DNA of 64,000 nt from Cadophora sp. MPI-SDFR-AT-0126 (GCA_020747065.1 JAGMVK010000007.1:2666001-2730000), one strand, 5' to 3'. Shown: positions 46,249 to 58,994, counted from the stretch's first letter. The notes: generated by a model not told the origin, from the letters alone. Made by a program: numbers and translations.

Positions 46249-46759
46249 CTACGTAGCAAGCACCTCCACACTCTTCACCTCCCCATCCGCCTCGCCCGTA
46301 TTAACCTTCTTGCCTGTCTTGGCAATCGTAGCCAGCACCTTGTCATACGAGAGAGAGGAGTCGGTGACGACGGTCGCGGTCTGTGTGTCGAGGGAGACGT
46401 CGTAGGATTTTACGCCTGGGGGAAAAGTCGTTAGTTGATTGTGGCTTTTCCTCAGATGCTTGGAGACTGGTATGGGCAGAGTAGGGAAGCGAAAGGCAAA
46501 TGCCACTTTCCTAGCATCGCAATGCCACCCTCGCATCCTCTCCCCATACCCGCTGAGCTCGCAGATACAGATCGCAGATAGAGACTGCAATTATAGATAG
46601 AGATTGCAAGAGTAGAGAAGGCAGAAAGAAAGGAAGGAAGAAAGAGAAATCTCAAGACCTACCCTCCAACTTCCCCAGCACGCGATTAACAGCGCCCGAG
46701 CACCCGCCACAGCTCATGCTGACGCCGAATTTGTAGGTGTGATCTTGTTCTGCTGACAT
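46249..46759 (-). CDS. ATX1: copper metallochaperone ATX1, 87 aa, 2 exons
   Basis: Exons 46759-46663 and 46415-46249; the 247-nt intron is the longest in a confidently called gene here. The HMA-fold protein carries the copper-binding motif MSCGGC (Cys17, Cys20) and the strand VKSYDVSLDTQTATVV. It takes Cu(I) in the cytosol and hands it to the Ccc2-type P-type ATPase of the secretory pathway. Full length compared with yeast Atx1 (73 aa), with a short C-terminal extension (NTGEADGEVKSVEVLAT). A Lys in the KTGKKV segment matches the conserved basic patch. Confidence 0.93.
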
Positions 46760-47588
46760 TCTGATCTCCTTTTCCTTTTCTGTTGTTCTTTGCGTTTCTT
46801 CCGTGCGTTCTGTTGTGCTGATGTAGCTTGCTGTTGCTGCTTGCTAATGAGATGGCGGGGTAGAACGGAAAGTCGTCGGATTAAGTGTGGAGTTTTGCTG
46901 ATCAAGGTAGAAACCGAGAAATCCGAGAGGAAAAGCCGGGTATTTATATCTGCACTACACTGCGCGACAATCACAAGTAAGAAGAGAAGAACGGAGTCAG
47001 ATGCAAGTTGTCTAGAACGTGAGTGAGGTTCGATTAGAAATACACCAAAAGGCGCAATCGATCAGGCACGGCACGGCCGCTAGCGTGAGACGTGCTTCAG
47101 CCTCGTCTGGAATGCCGAGCAGGGTGCGAAGGTTGAAACTTGCTCATCCGATATTGTGTGACATTCGAAGATGAGCATGTTTTTATTTCCTTGTTTTGGA
47201 TGAATTGTGTCTTACCTCCGTAGAACTTAGTTAGGAGGATGAGATCTGATGGGGGCAAGGGGGTTTTGAGGGAGTTTTGCAGGGGGTAGGAAATGCCTGA
47301 TTTACGGTGGGTGAGGATGTCTCACGTGCTGTGGTTTTGGTGAGATGAGGTGGAGTGAGGTGAAGGAGATGTTTTTCCTCTTCTTTGTATGTCCTAGGAA
47401 GAGGATGAGCCGATTTGAGAAGGTTACGGTACGGCACGGAACGATGCGTCGTAGTTTGGTCTTAAATAGCTTGTTCTATGAACCGTGTGGCTGAGCAAGA
47501 TATCTAGACCTTGACCTGTTCTCCATGAACACGATCTGTACCTGTATACCCCAGATATCTTTCCCAATCCTCTCTAGCCTCTGACCAT
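46760..47588. other. intergenic; ATX1 promoter and 3' side of RQC1
   Basis: No supported gene. A TATA-like element is listed separately. The repeated cacggcacggc/acggcacggaac segments at about 47068 and 47430 are short and probably chance. Confidence 0.5.
46941..46948 (-). promoter_or_regulatory. TATA-box-like element of ATX1
   Basis: TATAAATA on the minus strand about 182 bp upstream of the ATX1 start codon. Confidence 0.3.
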
Positions 47589-49818
47589 CTATCTACCCGT
47601 CCCATCACTGTTAGAACTCGCATCCGGAACCAACTCTGGCATCTCCTCATCCGTATCCGCATTCTCACTTTCACTCTGCTCCCCATGTTGGGGCTCCGGA
47701 GGTCCCGAACCCCAAAGCATATTTAGAAGTCTCCTCGCAATACCAACATCAACATGTCTGTAATCCCCACCAATCCCATCAGCTGGCTCCGCATCATCGT
47801 CTTCATCCTCCTCCCCATTCTCCTCTTCCTCCCTCGCGGCGCCTTGAAGGATGGCAGCTTCGAGTTCGCGGCGCATGGCTTCAGGGAACTCGTCATCGCT
47901 CATATCGAAGTCGTCGTCGTCTGACCCACGGGGAAGACCGGGGATCAAGGCTCGCAGAGCGGCGAGTGGATTAAGGTAGTTACCGCCTAGCCCTCTAGCA
48001 TCGCGAGCGCGGCCTTCAATGGCGAGGCGTTGGGATTCGTAGGAATAGATGTTGATATCTGGAGGTAATGGATCAGCATCGGAATTGTTGCTTCTGTGCA
48101 GGAGGTGGCTGGGCGCGAGGGCCATTAGGGCTGGTGTGTTGTCAAGGTAGACGAAGCGGACGACGTCGAGTGTCATTTCTTTGTTTTCGATTTTGGGGAT
48201 CGAGTCGGCATTGACTTTTGGGATGGTATGTGCGATTTCCATGAGCAGAGCGGTGGCTTCGGGGGTGTTCCAGAGATCCTTGGTTTGGAGGACGTACATC
48301 TCTGTGAAGAGGGATTCGGCGTCGGTTCGTGGCATTATGCCCCAGATGCTGGGCGGTGCATCTAAGTTGAGTTCTTTGAAGAGGTGAGTGAAGAGCCAAG
48401 GAAGACATTGCATCGAGTCGCTCAATAGCTTTCTACATTGCGTGCTCTCCTTGAGTTGTATTGCTGCAAAGGCTAGAGAAGGAGTGGTATGTGATGCTGC
48501 ACGGCACTTTCCATCAAGTGCTGATGGGGTCCATATTTCCGGTATCTCGCTCTCGGATACATCAAGCAACCAGTTGAATTCTCGAGCCTTGAGTGCAAGT
48601 TGGTGGATTAGAAGTCGCATACAGTACGGATCTCCTTCTGGGTCCAGACTTAGAATGAGCTTTGCCCATTCCAATGCTGTTCGGTAGGTTCCCTTCATGA
48701 GCAAGGACTTGATATATTGGTATGCCGCCAGCCACAATTCTCTGTTCTCTGGTCGAGCGAAATCTAATCGAGCCTTTCCTTGTGATAACTTTGTATGAAA
48801 AAGAGACGTGGCGGCCCTTCCAAAACTAAAGAGTGCTCGTTCGAGGAGATCTGCTGACAGCGCGTGATCAGTCTGGTCTTTGGCAATTTTACTGACTTGG
48901 ATGAGGAGGGAAATATGGTACGCTGGACATTGTTAGCAGTGCCAGCTATAGCTTGGAAGTAAACCTACGATTTCTAGTCAGAAGTCCAATCAAATTCTGA
49001 GGGTCTCCCATCTCCACAAATCCCTGGAAAGTCTGCTGTAGAGTTTGATATGCTTGATCATGCACATATCTGAATTCCACAGTTCCATCGTCCGTCTTGT
49101 CATCCACAACAGCCATTGTCAAACCGCCCGTAGTGGCTCTAGGCCAATCGTCCTTCCCTTGTATGAAAACATTCCTTCGCAGAGTGAGTTCCGATAAACC
49201 CTTTCCAGGCTGATGATGTCCCTTTAACGCAGTCTCCAGATCAATCTGCTGATTCTGGCCCCTCTGTCTTGGTCTCCGCCCTCCCCGTCCACCTGGCTCT
49301 TCCATTACCTCCACGGCAGCCTTTCCAAACAGATTCCGCATTTCATTAGCCACTTTCAGATGCTGTGTATTGATCCCCAACAATGCGCACACTCTCTCAT
49401 ACTCCGGATCCACCGTCAGCCTTGTATCTCCATGTTCGGCCCCCGCCGGTTTCTTGAGAGCCAACTCTCGTAATGCCGCATCAATATCGTCGACATCCTC
49501 CTTAGGGACCTCTGTCTCCACAGATACCTCCTTTGCTTTCTTCGCCTTCTTCTTTTTCTTCGATTTCTTTGCCTTCTTCGTCGTTGAAGGCGGGGTAGCT
49601 GTGACTATGGGCTCCGGGGCCTCATTCTTTTCCTCGTCCTCTTCTTCGTCATTTTCGGCCTCATCTTCTAATGCCGCGAAGTTGGCGAATAGACTGGGTT
49701 TTGCTTTTGTAGGTGCGACGGGCTCGTCTTCGAATTCTTCTTCCTCTGCTTGTGCTTGAAGTTGCGCCTGCTCGAGCTCGCGCTGCTGTTGCAGCTTTCG
49801 CAATTGTCTGCTGGACAT
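47589..49818 (-). CDS. RQC1: ribosome quality control complex subunit RQC1 / TCF25 family, 727 aa, 2 exons
   Basis: Exons 49818-48969 and 48922-47589 with a 46-nt intron. The N-terminus is charged and disordered: Glu-rich segments around a poly-Lys stretch (KKAKKSKKKKKAKKAK, about residues 81-97). The TCF25 domain follows, with YERVCALLGINTQHLKVANEMRNLFG, the FRYVHDQAYQTLQQTFQGF block and the helical repeat region LWLAAYQYIKSLLMKGTYRTALEWAKLILSLDP. The C-terminus is acidic (DDDDFDMSDDE, EEEENGEEDEDDD). Rqc1 works with Rqc2 and Ltn1 on 60S subunits stalled with nascent chains and promotes ubiquitin-dependent extraction by Cdc48. It is divergent from the PP2C gene. Confidence 0.93.
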
Positions 49819-50313
49819 TTTGAAAGCCAGGAATTTGCTATTTCAGAAACAGAGTCCCTGATTTGGAGGTGGGGTATTATGATTTGTAGAATCCCTCTCG
49901 AGAGAATGCGACTTTAAAATATCCAAATATTTACGGACCAGGAAGTCTCTCTTCTGACTTTCGGCCAATGACGCATTCTATCGGCAGAATTCCGGATCTG
50001 GAGCTTCGCCCTGTCTATCACAGAAAGAGCAGAAAGACAACAAACACTCAAACTCAACCTCAACCTTCACAGCCGGGCAACCTCGCCCTAGCCATTCGAA
50101 GCTGTTTCTATTTCTTCTCTCCCCATTCCCTTCACACATAATGCTGCGACAGTAATACTCCCTCCTCCAACACATCATCAATCCTCATTAGATCTATCGC
50201 GCCGCCGCCTAGCGTAGCGTAAAGTTCAGACAAGCCCTCCCATTGTCGCGAATAGAACTCTCGAAACAACCAGGCCTCAGACTCATCTCTGAGCGTCCGC
50301 CACCCACAATCCA
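49819..50313. promoter_or_regulatory. divergent promoter, RQC1 / PTC5-like
   Basis: 495 bp shared upstream region of two housekeeping genes; no additional gene supported. Confidence 0.55.
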
Positions 50314-52303
50314 ATGCGTCGAGCAGCAGTGAGGGCATTCCGGACAGCGCGTCTGGTTCCACGCAACAGCAACTCCCTACGAACTCGCAGCGGGCCCTTT
50401 CAATCCTCAAGCTATGCACTAGGCGTCCGAAACTATTCAGGACGAGCCGACCCGACTACGAAGACTTCTCCAGCCTCGGCCAAGATAGCTGCTACCGCCA
50501 AAGGAGCGTCGTCGATGTACATCCGCAGATTTTCGGTCGCTGTCGTTTCTGGTCTGGTGGGTTATGGAGCTTGGTATACCTATAAGTATCAGGCTGGGGA
50601 TTTCAACGGCCATTCTATCGCGCATGCTCAATCTAGAGGTCTGACTACATCGCCTACGCTTTATGCGCCTCTGCCAACGGGAGAGCCTGATGTAGAGAGG
50701 AAAGCCGTGATTGTTGGCGCAGATAATCTATACACTGGTGCTATTACTGGTGACGGACCAATATCAAAGGACACAGACGAGTCGGGCAGGAAGGTTTTGG
50801 AGATGTTGACACCGGATCAAGCCACGCAGAAGCTAAGGAGAAATGAGGAATCATATCTGGTGGGACGGGGGAAGGGAGTTGTCAGATATGATGTTGTGCA
50901 GATACCCAGTAATGATCCCATTGAAGACGATCATGTGGAGAAAATAATTGAGCTGCCGCAAGCATTGGCAACTGCTACGGCTGCGAAGAACTCATCCAGC
51001 GATTGGATGTTTTGGGGAGTGTTTGACGGTCATTCGTAAGTTCTCCCTGCGACCCTGCGAAGTGAGAGCATTTCTAATATCAACAGAGGCTGGACCACTT
51101 CTGCTAAGCTTCGACAAGTCCTGGTAAGCTTTGTTGCTCGGGAACTGAACTCCACATACAAAGCTGCTCTCGCAGATCCATCTATCGATACGCCATCCTC
51201 AGAAGCCATTGAAGCAGCTATCAAGACCGGCTTCAATAGACTCGACCATGAAATCGTCCATGAAAGTGTTGAGAAGGTCTTGAAGTCCAACTCCAAACTA
51301 GTCGCTGCCGAACTCCTCGCACCAGCTCTCTCCGGATCATGCGCACTTCTTTCCTTCTATGATAGCAACACCAAACTCCTCCGAGTAGCATGCACTGGTG
51401 ACTCTCGAGCCGTTCTCGGTCGTCGAGGAGACTCTGGGAAGTGGGTAGCTACCCCACTATCTGTCGATCAAACCGGCAGTAACCCAGACGAAGAAGCCCG
51501 CATGCGTAAACAACATCCCGGAGAACCGAATGTCATCCGCAACGGCAGAGTCCTCGGAGGTCTTGAACCATCCCGAGCATTCGGCGACGCGACTTACAAA
51601 TGGTCCCGTGAAGTTTCCGAACGTCTCAAGCAATCCTTCTTCGGCCGCACTCCCTCCCAACTCCTCCGCACCCCACCATACGTCACCGCCGAACCCATAG
51701 TCACAACCACCAAGATCCAACCCGAAAAGGGAGACTTCGTAGTCATGGCCACCGACGGTCTCTGGGAAATGCTCACCAACGAAGAAGTCGTTGGACTAGT
51801 CGGCCAATGGATCGAGAAGCAGTCTGGCGAATCAAATGGTAGTTCCTGGGCAAAGATTTTCTCCCAGCAGAAAGGTCTACCGGTCGAGCAAGGCGGCAAG
51901 AAGTCGGAGGGCAACGATGGTCAGAAGACTCCCATCAGACAACAGCAGTGGGGTGTCAAGGGTGGAGAGATGGAGCGTTTTGTTGTGGAGGATAAGAATG
52001 TTGCTACGCATCTGGTAAGGAATGCGTTGGGTGGGAAGGATAAGGATATGGTTTGTGCGTTGTTGACGTTACCGGCACCATATTCGAGACGGTATAGGTA
52101 TGTTCTCTTTTCCCTTCGCGCCTCTTTCCTCTACTTCTCCTCTCGTCCATCTTCCAATCATCAAGACCAATCACTGACTGTTCAACTCCAGAGATGATCT
52201 CACAGTCGAAGTTATCTTCTTCGGCAACAGCGACAAGAGCGGGGACGTAGTACTCAACAAGGAAGCCAGCGCCTCAGCAGCCGAGCCAAAAGCCAAACTA
52301 TGA
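50314..52303 (+). CDS. PTC5: mitochondrial PP2C protein phosphatase (PTC5-like), 614 aa, 3 exons
   Basis: Exons 50314-51035, 51087-52097 and 52192-52303. An Arg-rich presequence (MRRAAVRAFRTARLVPRNSN) and one membrane segment (SVAVVSGLVGYGAWYTY) point to mitochondria. PP2C motifs: WGVFDGHSGW (metal-binding Asp; Ser replaces the usual Gly, with the next Gly kept), SGSCALLSFY, CTGDSRAVLG, GGLEPSRAFGD, ATDGLWEML and DDLTVEVIFF at the end. The long segment between the membrane helix and the first motif and the insert after GLWEML are typical of fungal Ptc5, which dephosphorylates pyruvate dehydrogenase in yeast. A PDP1-like role is therefore likely. Confidence 0.88.
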
Positions 52304-53783
52304 TTCCTTCCCCCTTTTCTACCGCATTTCATCCCAATATTGATCTTCAAAATATCTGCAGGGTACGGTCTGTTTTGGTCTGGTCTGATCTCTTTCAAGA
52401 CAGAGGCCTAGGCAGGTAGAAAGATACTCCAGTTGTGGTATTCTGCTTTTTTCGCTTTCCGCAGCGTGGCGTGCGCGGCGTTCCTGTCCCTGCTCCTCAC
52501 TACGCAGGTTATTGCAGCAGGCCGGCGACATGGCGGTATATTGGTCTGGTTCAAACCTTCTTGATAGAACGAATACATCTAGTAAAATCATGATATTTCT
52601 GCCTCCCCTTTTCGACGTGTACTTCGTGACGTAACGTGACGTGACATAAGTTATTGTATCCTTGATTTATATTCCGCTCCTGGAATTGAGGCTCGGTAAG
52701 GTAGAATACACCCACACTGTCATAACGTACCCCCATTCTCCTTTCCTTCTTTATGCCTTAATATCTTCCACAGTACATTCAGACTCCTACCTCGTCACGA
52801 CTCCAGCTCGCTAAACCTCACTCCTCTTGATCCAACTTTCAAGCTCGCTTGGTATTTGCTTCCCATACGCATGCCTCGCTTCGCTTGCGTCAACCATCTA
52901 GGGGCCAGATATCTTCTCGCTTGCGTATGGGAAGTGTAAATTTATAATAGCTTCTCCACAAATTGAATCTGTCTAAGCCGTGTAAACTGAAGTTTAATTC
53001 TACATGGTTTCTCGGTTTTCACTAGTGTGTTTGGGTTGAAGTTGTAGATGATGTTCCGCCTAGTGGTGATATGTTTGTGTGGAATGAAGGGTATGCGGAG
53101 AACAGCGCAAAGTCTCTCTCCTCGGAACTAATTGAAGCCCAAGACCGGATATCAACTAGAAACTCGAAAAGGAGAGTCATGGTGATATCTTTAAACGAAT
53201 TCCCCGGGCTTAGGGTCTGGACGCGCCTTTTCGAGAATATTTGCTACTTTGGTTCTCGGTGTTTATCTGTTGTTACCTGTAACAAAATGTAGAGCAGAAA
53301 GAACAGAGAGGTAGAAGCTAGACTAGGAGTGGAGATTGGAGGAGATACATGCAAGTAAGAGGGAAGTGAGGGGGGTTAGCGCTGATATTTATCTGCATAA
53401 GAGAAAACGCCTCTGTCTGCATGGAGGCAGCACGAAGGCGAATTGTAGACATTTCCCACTTCATTAAGAATACTGTGTGTTGAGCAGATAAGCTTCTTAT
53501 ACTCTCTCTCTCTTTATATAAATATTCAGCACCTCTATATATCATTTTCAATGGTTCACGGTATGTATCAGAGAAACAGTGTGCCAAGGCAAAAGTTTTC
53601 ATATCATTTTTGGGCTCGCTTGCTCTGATGTAAGGCCTTTATGTAAGACCCAAATGTGCTTCCCCCAAACTCCAAACTAAAGTACAAAAGCAAAAATGAG
53701 GGTCCCAACGCCCAAAAGAAGAGAAAAGCAACGCAAGGCAAAGCAGAGCAAGCAACGATAAGGTAAGGTAATGTAATCCAAGA
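52304..53783. other. intergenic, convergent 3' ends, 1.5 kb
   Basis: No supported gene. Holds the inverted repeat at 52859-52934 and a CT/TA-rich simple stretch at about 53493-53540. Confidence 0.5.
52859..52934. repeat. inverted repeat with 13-bp arms
   Basis: CTTCCCATACGCA (52859-52871) faces TGCGTATGGGAAG (52922-52934) across a 50-base spacer that also holds a copy of the TCGCTTGCGT element found at the right arm. Could fold as a stem-loop; no gene assigned. Confidence 0.5.
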
Positions 53784-54504
53784 TTACATCTCCTCATCCT
53801 CATCACTCTCACCCATCTTGGTATTATAATCCACCAACTTCTCAGCATCCTTGCCCTTCTTCTTCTTACCACCCGAAGCAAAGAGCGGCATATCAGCCCA
53901 AGAGATACCAGCAGCCTTGAAATCCTCCCGAGTGAGGCTGTCAAACTTATCATTCAGATCGGGGGTCTTAGGGGGGCGGTCGGGCGCAAAGCGGCTATAG
54001 ATCAAGCTGAATTTGTCCTTAGCGAACCATTTGCTGGCTCTTTCGTGGCGTTCGGCGGGGGAGACGCGGCAGAGGACGAGAATCTCGAGGTTTGTCAAAT
54101 CGGCGCCGTCGCCGAGTGGGATGTTTTGGTAGATTGACCAGAGAGGGTGGGATTCTGTGGAGAGAGATAGGATATTAGTATATTATACTTAACAAGCTGT
54201 TATATTTGAAGGGGAAAGCAGGGTAAGGGGGCAAAAGGGGATTTGGAAAATAGGAGTGAGGGGGAAAGAAGGAAAATAAACACACACCATCAATCATCTT
54301 CTTATCCTTGTCAACCTTCTTGACCTCGCTTCTTCGTTCCTCATTTGACATATTTCTCAATGGCTTGAGCTGATCAAGAACGCGGGCATCGGTCTCCTCT
54401 GGAAAAACCTTTCTATCAGTTCTTGAGAGAAGAGAAGAGAGGGAAAAAAAGCGATCTATATACTTACCATTGATTCCACGAGCAGCAGATCTGGTAGCAG
54501 GCAT
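53784..54504 (-). CDS. unrecognised small protein with acidic/Lys-rich C-terminus, 172 aa, 3 exons
   Basis: Exons 54504-54468, 54398-54288 and 54154-53784; the three frames join cleanly and the total divides by three. The first exon codes for MPATRSAARGIN. The second is strongly charged (EERRSEVKKVDKDKKMID). The third begins HPLWSIYQNIPLGDGADLTNLE and contains ERHERASKWFAKDKFSLIYSRF, a short aromatic/basic segment that looks structured, followed by a Lys run (GGKKKKGK) and the acidic end ESDEDEEM. I do not recognise the family; there is no signal peptide or membrane segment. The Lys run and acidic tail suggest a nuclear or nucleolar protein. A TATAAAT element lies about 265 bp upstream on the same strand. 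Confidence 0.65.
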
Positions 54505-56766
54505 CTTTGCGATAGGAGGAGATGCTGTAGATGGGTTGTGTTGTGTTTTTTGTATTGTGTTGACGACCGAAGGAAGGGACAATCTCGTTGCGGGATTTGA
54601 GACTCGAGAATGCAGTTGCGTTTGAAGCTGAAGGAAGAATGAACTAAATTTGAAGGTTAGCTTGAGATTGAATGCAAAGAAAGAAGTGGGAAGAGACTGA
54701 CGTTGACTTATTGCGTTGTGGTTGTTGTCGAGAAAGAAGGAGGACGGCGATGAGGGGAGGGGAATTTATATCCTCAGGAAAGTTGTGCGCCGGCTAGCGT
54801 TCAAGCGGCCGTGTGGCCGTGAATCATACCGAAACCGATATCGGGGCTAATCAGATTTAGGGAACAGTCTCTCGAGAAGTCTTGGAAAGTAATGTCTCGA
54901 GAAACGTTGAAGTGTTGGTCTGTTGATGATGAAGGGATTAGCGAGACGCATGCGGGACTTGGACGAAATCCTGGGAACTGGAGGGTATTAGGCGAGATAC
55001 ACGGGCTCAGGGGGAAGCTATTAGGGGGGAATGAGATATGTCAAGAGGCAGGCGGTTGTTTAGAGTTGTCCTAAGTTGTTCGAGGTTGGGAGTTTTGACA
55101 AAAATGATCGCCGGAACGATTATAGACAATGCAAGACAAGGAGGAATTGCATACAGGGTTCAAGAAGTGGCATATCAGAGTCAAAGGACTGTCTATTTCA
55201 TATTTAAATCTTCTAACAAGCTCATCTGGTGTGCCATCAAGTATGAAACTCGAGAATGCTAATACTGTTGGTGGATATGATACCGAGGGACTGGATTTCT
55301 CGCAAAACAACGCAGCACAGAACATATACTAAAGCTGTGAAACACTCTCTATGGTATGTCAAAATGATCCAGAAGTAATACAATTTCCTGGCTATAGGAG
55401 CTCACTCTTTCATGAAAAAAGGCCGTATGTGCCATGGCAATCGAGGTGTTTTGACAGAGGGCACTTGGATGTGAAGGCAGAATTTATGCGAGACCCTTTT
55501 GCCGTACATTTTTCATACAAATATGGCTATGTCTAAGGGAAATACTCCTCTCTACATCAGTCTCAATGAATGCTCCCTCTAAAAGACATGACATAATTTT
55601 CAGGATGAAATGAGCAGGTCATGAACCGGACCTGAGCGTCACGTGACTATACATGATCTCCAGGCCGGCTTTGGATGGTTGTACATCCAGACTTGGTGGA
55701 TTCCACTTCCTTCTCGCATCATAATCCAGATATGGATGGCAACAATCAGATCTGAAGTAGCTGATGTGATTTCCTGGATGTTGATGCTCAATTGAAGCAG
55801 ATGGGAATTTGAGGGGGTCTTGGCAAAATGTGGCTCATGACTATCTGAAGTGCAAGCATCATTTATTTCTAGTGAGCGGAAATTTGACCAAGATAATGTG
55901 AAAGCAGTGCTTTGAAATGAAATGAGATGACAAGGGATTTGGGAAGATGATTCTGTGCTATCTGAAGCTTTTGGGTTGATTTTCTCTGAGATGATAAAGA
56001 AATTGAGAAGTAACTATCTTTAGTAGTTTTCGCAAAAGGCTTTTTGAGCATATTCTATGGAGATCTAAGGCCCTGTTCAAGACAAAATAACGAAACGAAA
56101 GATCGGTCTGAAATTGTGGACTATTTATGTAAGTTTTGTGTTGATTCTTCTATGTATGATATTGCAAATACGCGAAGTTAGGGCAATGATCAAGTCGAAA
56201 TAGGAATTGCAATAACAGGGGCAATACGGTGGTTTGTATTCAAATGATTTCTTCGAGAGACGTGTTTGGCTACGTCATATATAATAAATGGTATGATAGC
56301 TGAGAGCCTCGCAAAATGGTAACACAACTAGGATCTCCAAGATATACACCCGGAGCTATTTCAAACAATCAGGTCTCCTTCATCAGGACGTGGAGAGAAC
56401 GGTCAAGACGATAACCGGCTGTATTGTGACATTCCCACACCGGCTTATTCTACTCGACACAACCGACTTGAATAAAATCACCACACAGGGTTTAGCAGAA
56501 ATTTGTATCGTAGGAGCCAGGAGTTTTCTCGGAAAAATGTCATGTTACTCGATTCACGTGATGATGTCGACACTCTGTCTCCATGTTGTTGACACAGTAT
56601 GGCTTGCCACAGTCCACGATCGCTGTCGTAGAGTACAATATATCATTAATTTTCATTATCCCATAAGTTCGTCAATCATCCACCCTAAAGTGGCATCAAA
56701 CATCAAAATCCAAAGCCAAACTCCCACCCCAACATCCAAGTCCCAAATCCCAAAACTTTAATATCC
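54505..56766. other. 2.3-kb gene-poor stretch
   Basis: AT-rich over most of its length with many short overlapping frames, none carrying a pattern or an ATG plus plausible splicing. No transposon ends or long repeats noticed by eye. Confidence 0.45.
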
Positions 56767-57865
56767 CTACCGCCAAATCTCCCTCAAAAGCTCATCCATC
56801 ACCCTCCTATAGCCCTGACTCCAATAATCCCTCTCCCAAATCTCACGCGCCGCCCTCGCATCTTTCTCCCCCACAAACTCATATCCAACAAAAATCTCCA
56901 AACACTCCAGCACCTTCTCAGAATCCGGATGCGGATTCTCCTCATCAAGCTTATCATCATCACAAGCACCGAGTTCTACCTTACTCAATTTCATGACAGC
57001 CCAGTGTCGGTGCGGATATGTTTGTGTTATGGCGGCGTCGATTTGGTGGAGGAATTTGCCGACGGTGATGTGCGAGGTGTCGAGGAGGAGACCTCTGGTA
57101 TGGCGATCCACCTCCTCATGTTCATCGGCGTCGTTATCAAGTTCCACCTCTTCGCCGCCGTTGCGCCGCTTCGGGATAGCTTGCGTGGCTTGGACGTCCA
57201 TGCTGTGTAGCCAAATGACAAGGACTTTCATTCTCCCTTCGTCGTCAACTGGAGCATTGAGCTGCGAGCCCAGAAGTGCCAACGCTGTATCAGCTCCTTC
57301 CACGAATCCAGCATCAACGGGCATATCCAACACTATCCCCCAATCCCTATTCTCTACTCCACCAATTCCATTACCCCCTCTTCCCCCATCAACTCCAATC
57401 CTCCATCCAGCAACCCACCCCGCATCCACCACCTTAAACTCCCTCCCCCTCACCCTATCCCTGCCCCCATCCCCATCCCTCGTCTCTCCCCCGACCCTAA
57501 CCCTCTTCACCCCCACCTCCGCCAATTCCGCCTCGCTCAACCCATCATAGAAATCCCTGTACAATTTCGAGGTTCGTCCCTTGAGGTCCCATATCGCAGT
57601 GGCGCGGACAGAGCGCTCGCGGAGGCGGAGCCGGAGAAGCAGGAGGAGTTGGCGCGTGTTGAGAGATGAGCCTGTGCCGTGGGAGGGAATTGTGTGGAGG
57701 ATTTCGGTGTCGAGGTGGGGTATTGCTAAGGGTGGGGATTAGCTTTGAGTATTAAGATGAGGAGGAAGGGGTGGGGGACATGAGGGAGGGTGGAATGCCT
57801 CGAAGGGGTGGAAGCTTACGGGTGATGCCTCGGGCGAGAGTGAGACTTCCGTCGCGAGACGGCAT
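56767..57865 (-). CDS. unrecognised conserved-looking protein, 334 aa, 2 exons
   Basis: Exons 57865-57820 and 57725-56767; total divides by three. The N-terminus (MPSRDGSLTLARGITPIPHLDTEILHTIP when joined across the splice) is followed by an Arg/Leu-rich helix (RQLLLLLRLRLRERSVRATAIW). A glycine-rich low-complexity part at about residues 85-140 separates this from a regular C-terminal half with KVLVIWLHSMDVQATQAIP, TSHITVGKFLHQIDAAITQTYPH and a final RRVMDELLREIWR. I cannot name the family; no signal peptide, membrane segment or catalytic motif is seen. The coding strand is very G-rich in the low-complexity part. The C-terminal half looks like a real folded domain. Confidence 0.65.
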
Positions 57866-58994
57866 TTCTTAGGTGCTGATCAGAGGTTTATGTGTAGGAT
57901 TGAGGAGTATCTGGAATATTCAAAGATGTTTGAGGTGTTTGGAGCAGTTGGGAAGTTCAGTGCTGTTTGGGATGCTCGAAAAGTTCGAGGTGCGCCAGTG
58001 AGTTCGAAGAAACGTGAACGTCGGAATGACAGGGGTACATGTACAATCGCTACCCTTACGGTAGCTTCTCAAAAGCGAAATTGGACATGCTAGCGTTTTA
58101 TCCTCTTTTAGTTTGTTTTGGTTGAATGAATGCTGACCACAAAAGTGCTTGAGGAATCCTATCACACGCTCCAAAACCAAGGCTGTGTTCATCTTGCAAG
58201 ACCGAACCTAATCAAGACATCCTTACAGACTTTTCAAGTGTAATAAAGAGTAGAAGCGTGCATTATGCAGTTTTTTGACATCGGCAGACTCAACAATGTC
58301 GTTGAGCGTGTTTGTTTACATTTGTTTCGCTTATCATTAGCGTGGCTCAACGTTGTCGCGCTAAGAGGCACACTCCGACATCGGGTTTTGGGAACATCAC
58401 TTGAAAGAATTGTTGACGAGGGGTGAATGAATGATTTGCGATGAGGTAGAGTAGAGTCAAGCAATGGGATCGCTTGTATCATTCAGCATTTTAATGTTCT
58501 CCTTGCACATGGCCGGCCTGTGGGTGGTTAGACAGGTTAGGTAAAAATGCGTGCGCGAGCCACACTTCAGTCAGGTTGAGATAATGTCGCCAGTTAGCTT
58601 TGGAATCTCCAAAGAAGACATGTGAGCTCTGTCCAGGATCCCAGAGTTTTATCGGTATGATCGTATAGTAGCATTATCGATCGGTAGTTACTTCAAAGAC
58701 AAGACAGACTTCTTCGATTCATCATGTACTGAGGAACAAATGACAGAAGCAAAAAAACCATAAAAAGAAACAACGGTAGCAGCGACTATTTGTGTGCTCA
58801 ATATTCAAATAACTTCGCAGAGTCTTCATAACTGGACAAGCCATCTCCTGAGATTTAGAAGCCCTACCATCTACAGTATTGCTCGTTTGTTTGACATTAT
58901 CATCATGAACAAGGGCATAGAAAGCGCAGATCTCTATGCTTATTCAGTCTTCGACAGCACCAGACACGCCGATTAAAACTTTGCTAGGGATCAT
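57866..58994. other. intergenic, 1.1 kb
   Basis: Promoter of the unrecognised 334-aa gene and 3' side of the phosphoesterase gene. A small hairpin (CTCAAC aatgtc GTTGAG, 58289-58306) and a nearby CAACGTTG palindrome are present; no gene supported. Confidence 0.45.

Noticed and set aside
49370..49759. 129-codon Ser/Phe-rich frame on the plus strand
   Set aside because: Antisense of the Lys/Glu-rich N-terminus of RQC1; its composition is the mirror of that low complexity.
50132..50419. 95-codon minus-strand frame overlapping the PTC5-like start (WLFREFYSRQWEGLSELY)
   Set aside because: Looks protein-like in part, but it overlaps the phosphatase presequence and its shared promoter, and no splice partner was found.
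58234..58420. Possible miniature transposon with short inverted elements
   Set aside because: Only 6-8 bp symmetric elements, no terminal repeats with target-site duplication could be defined.
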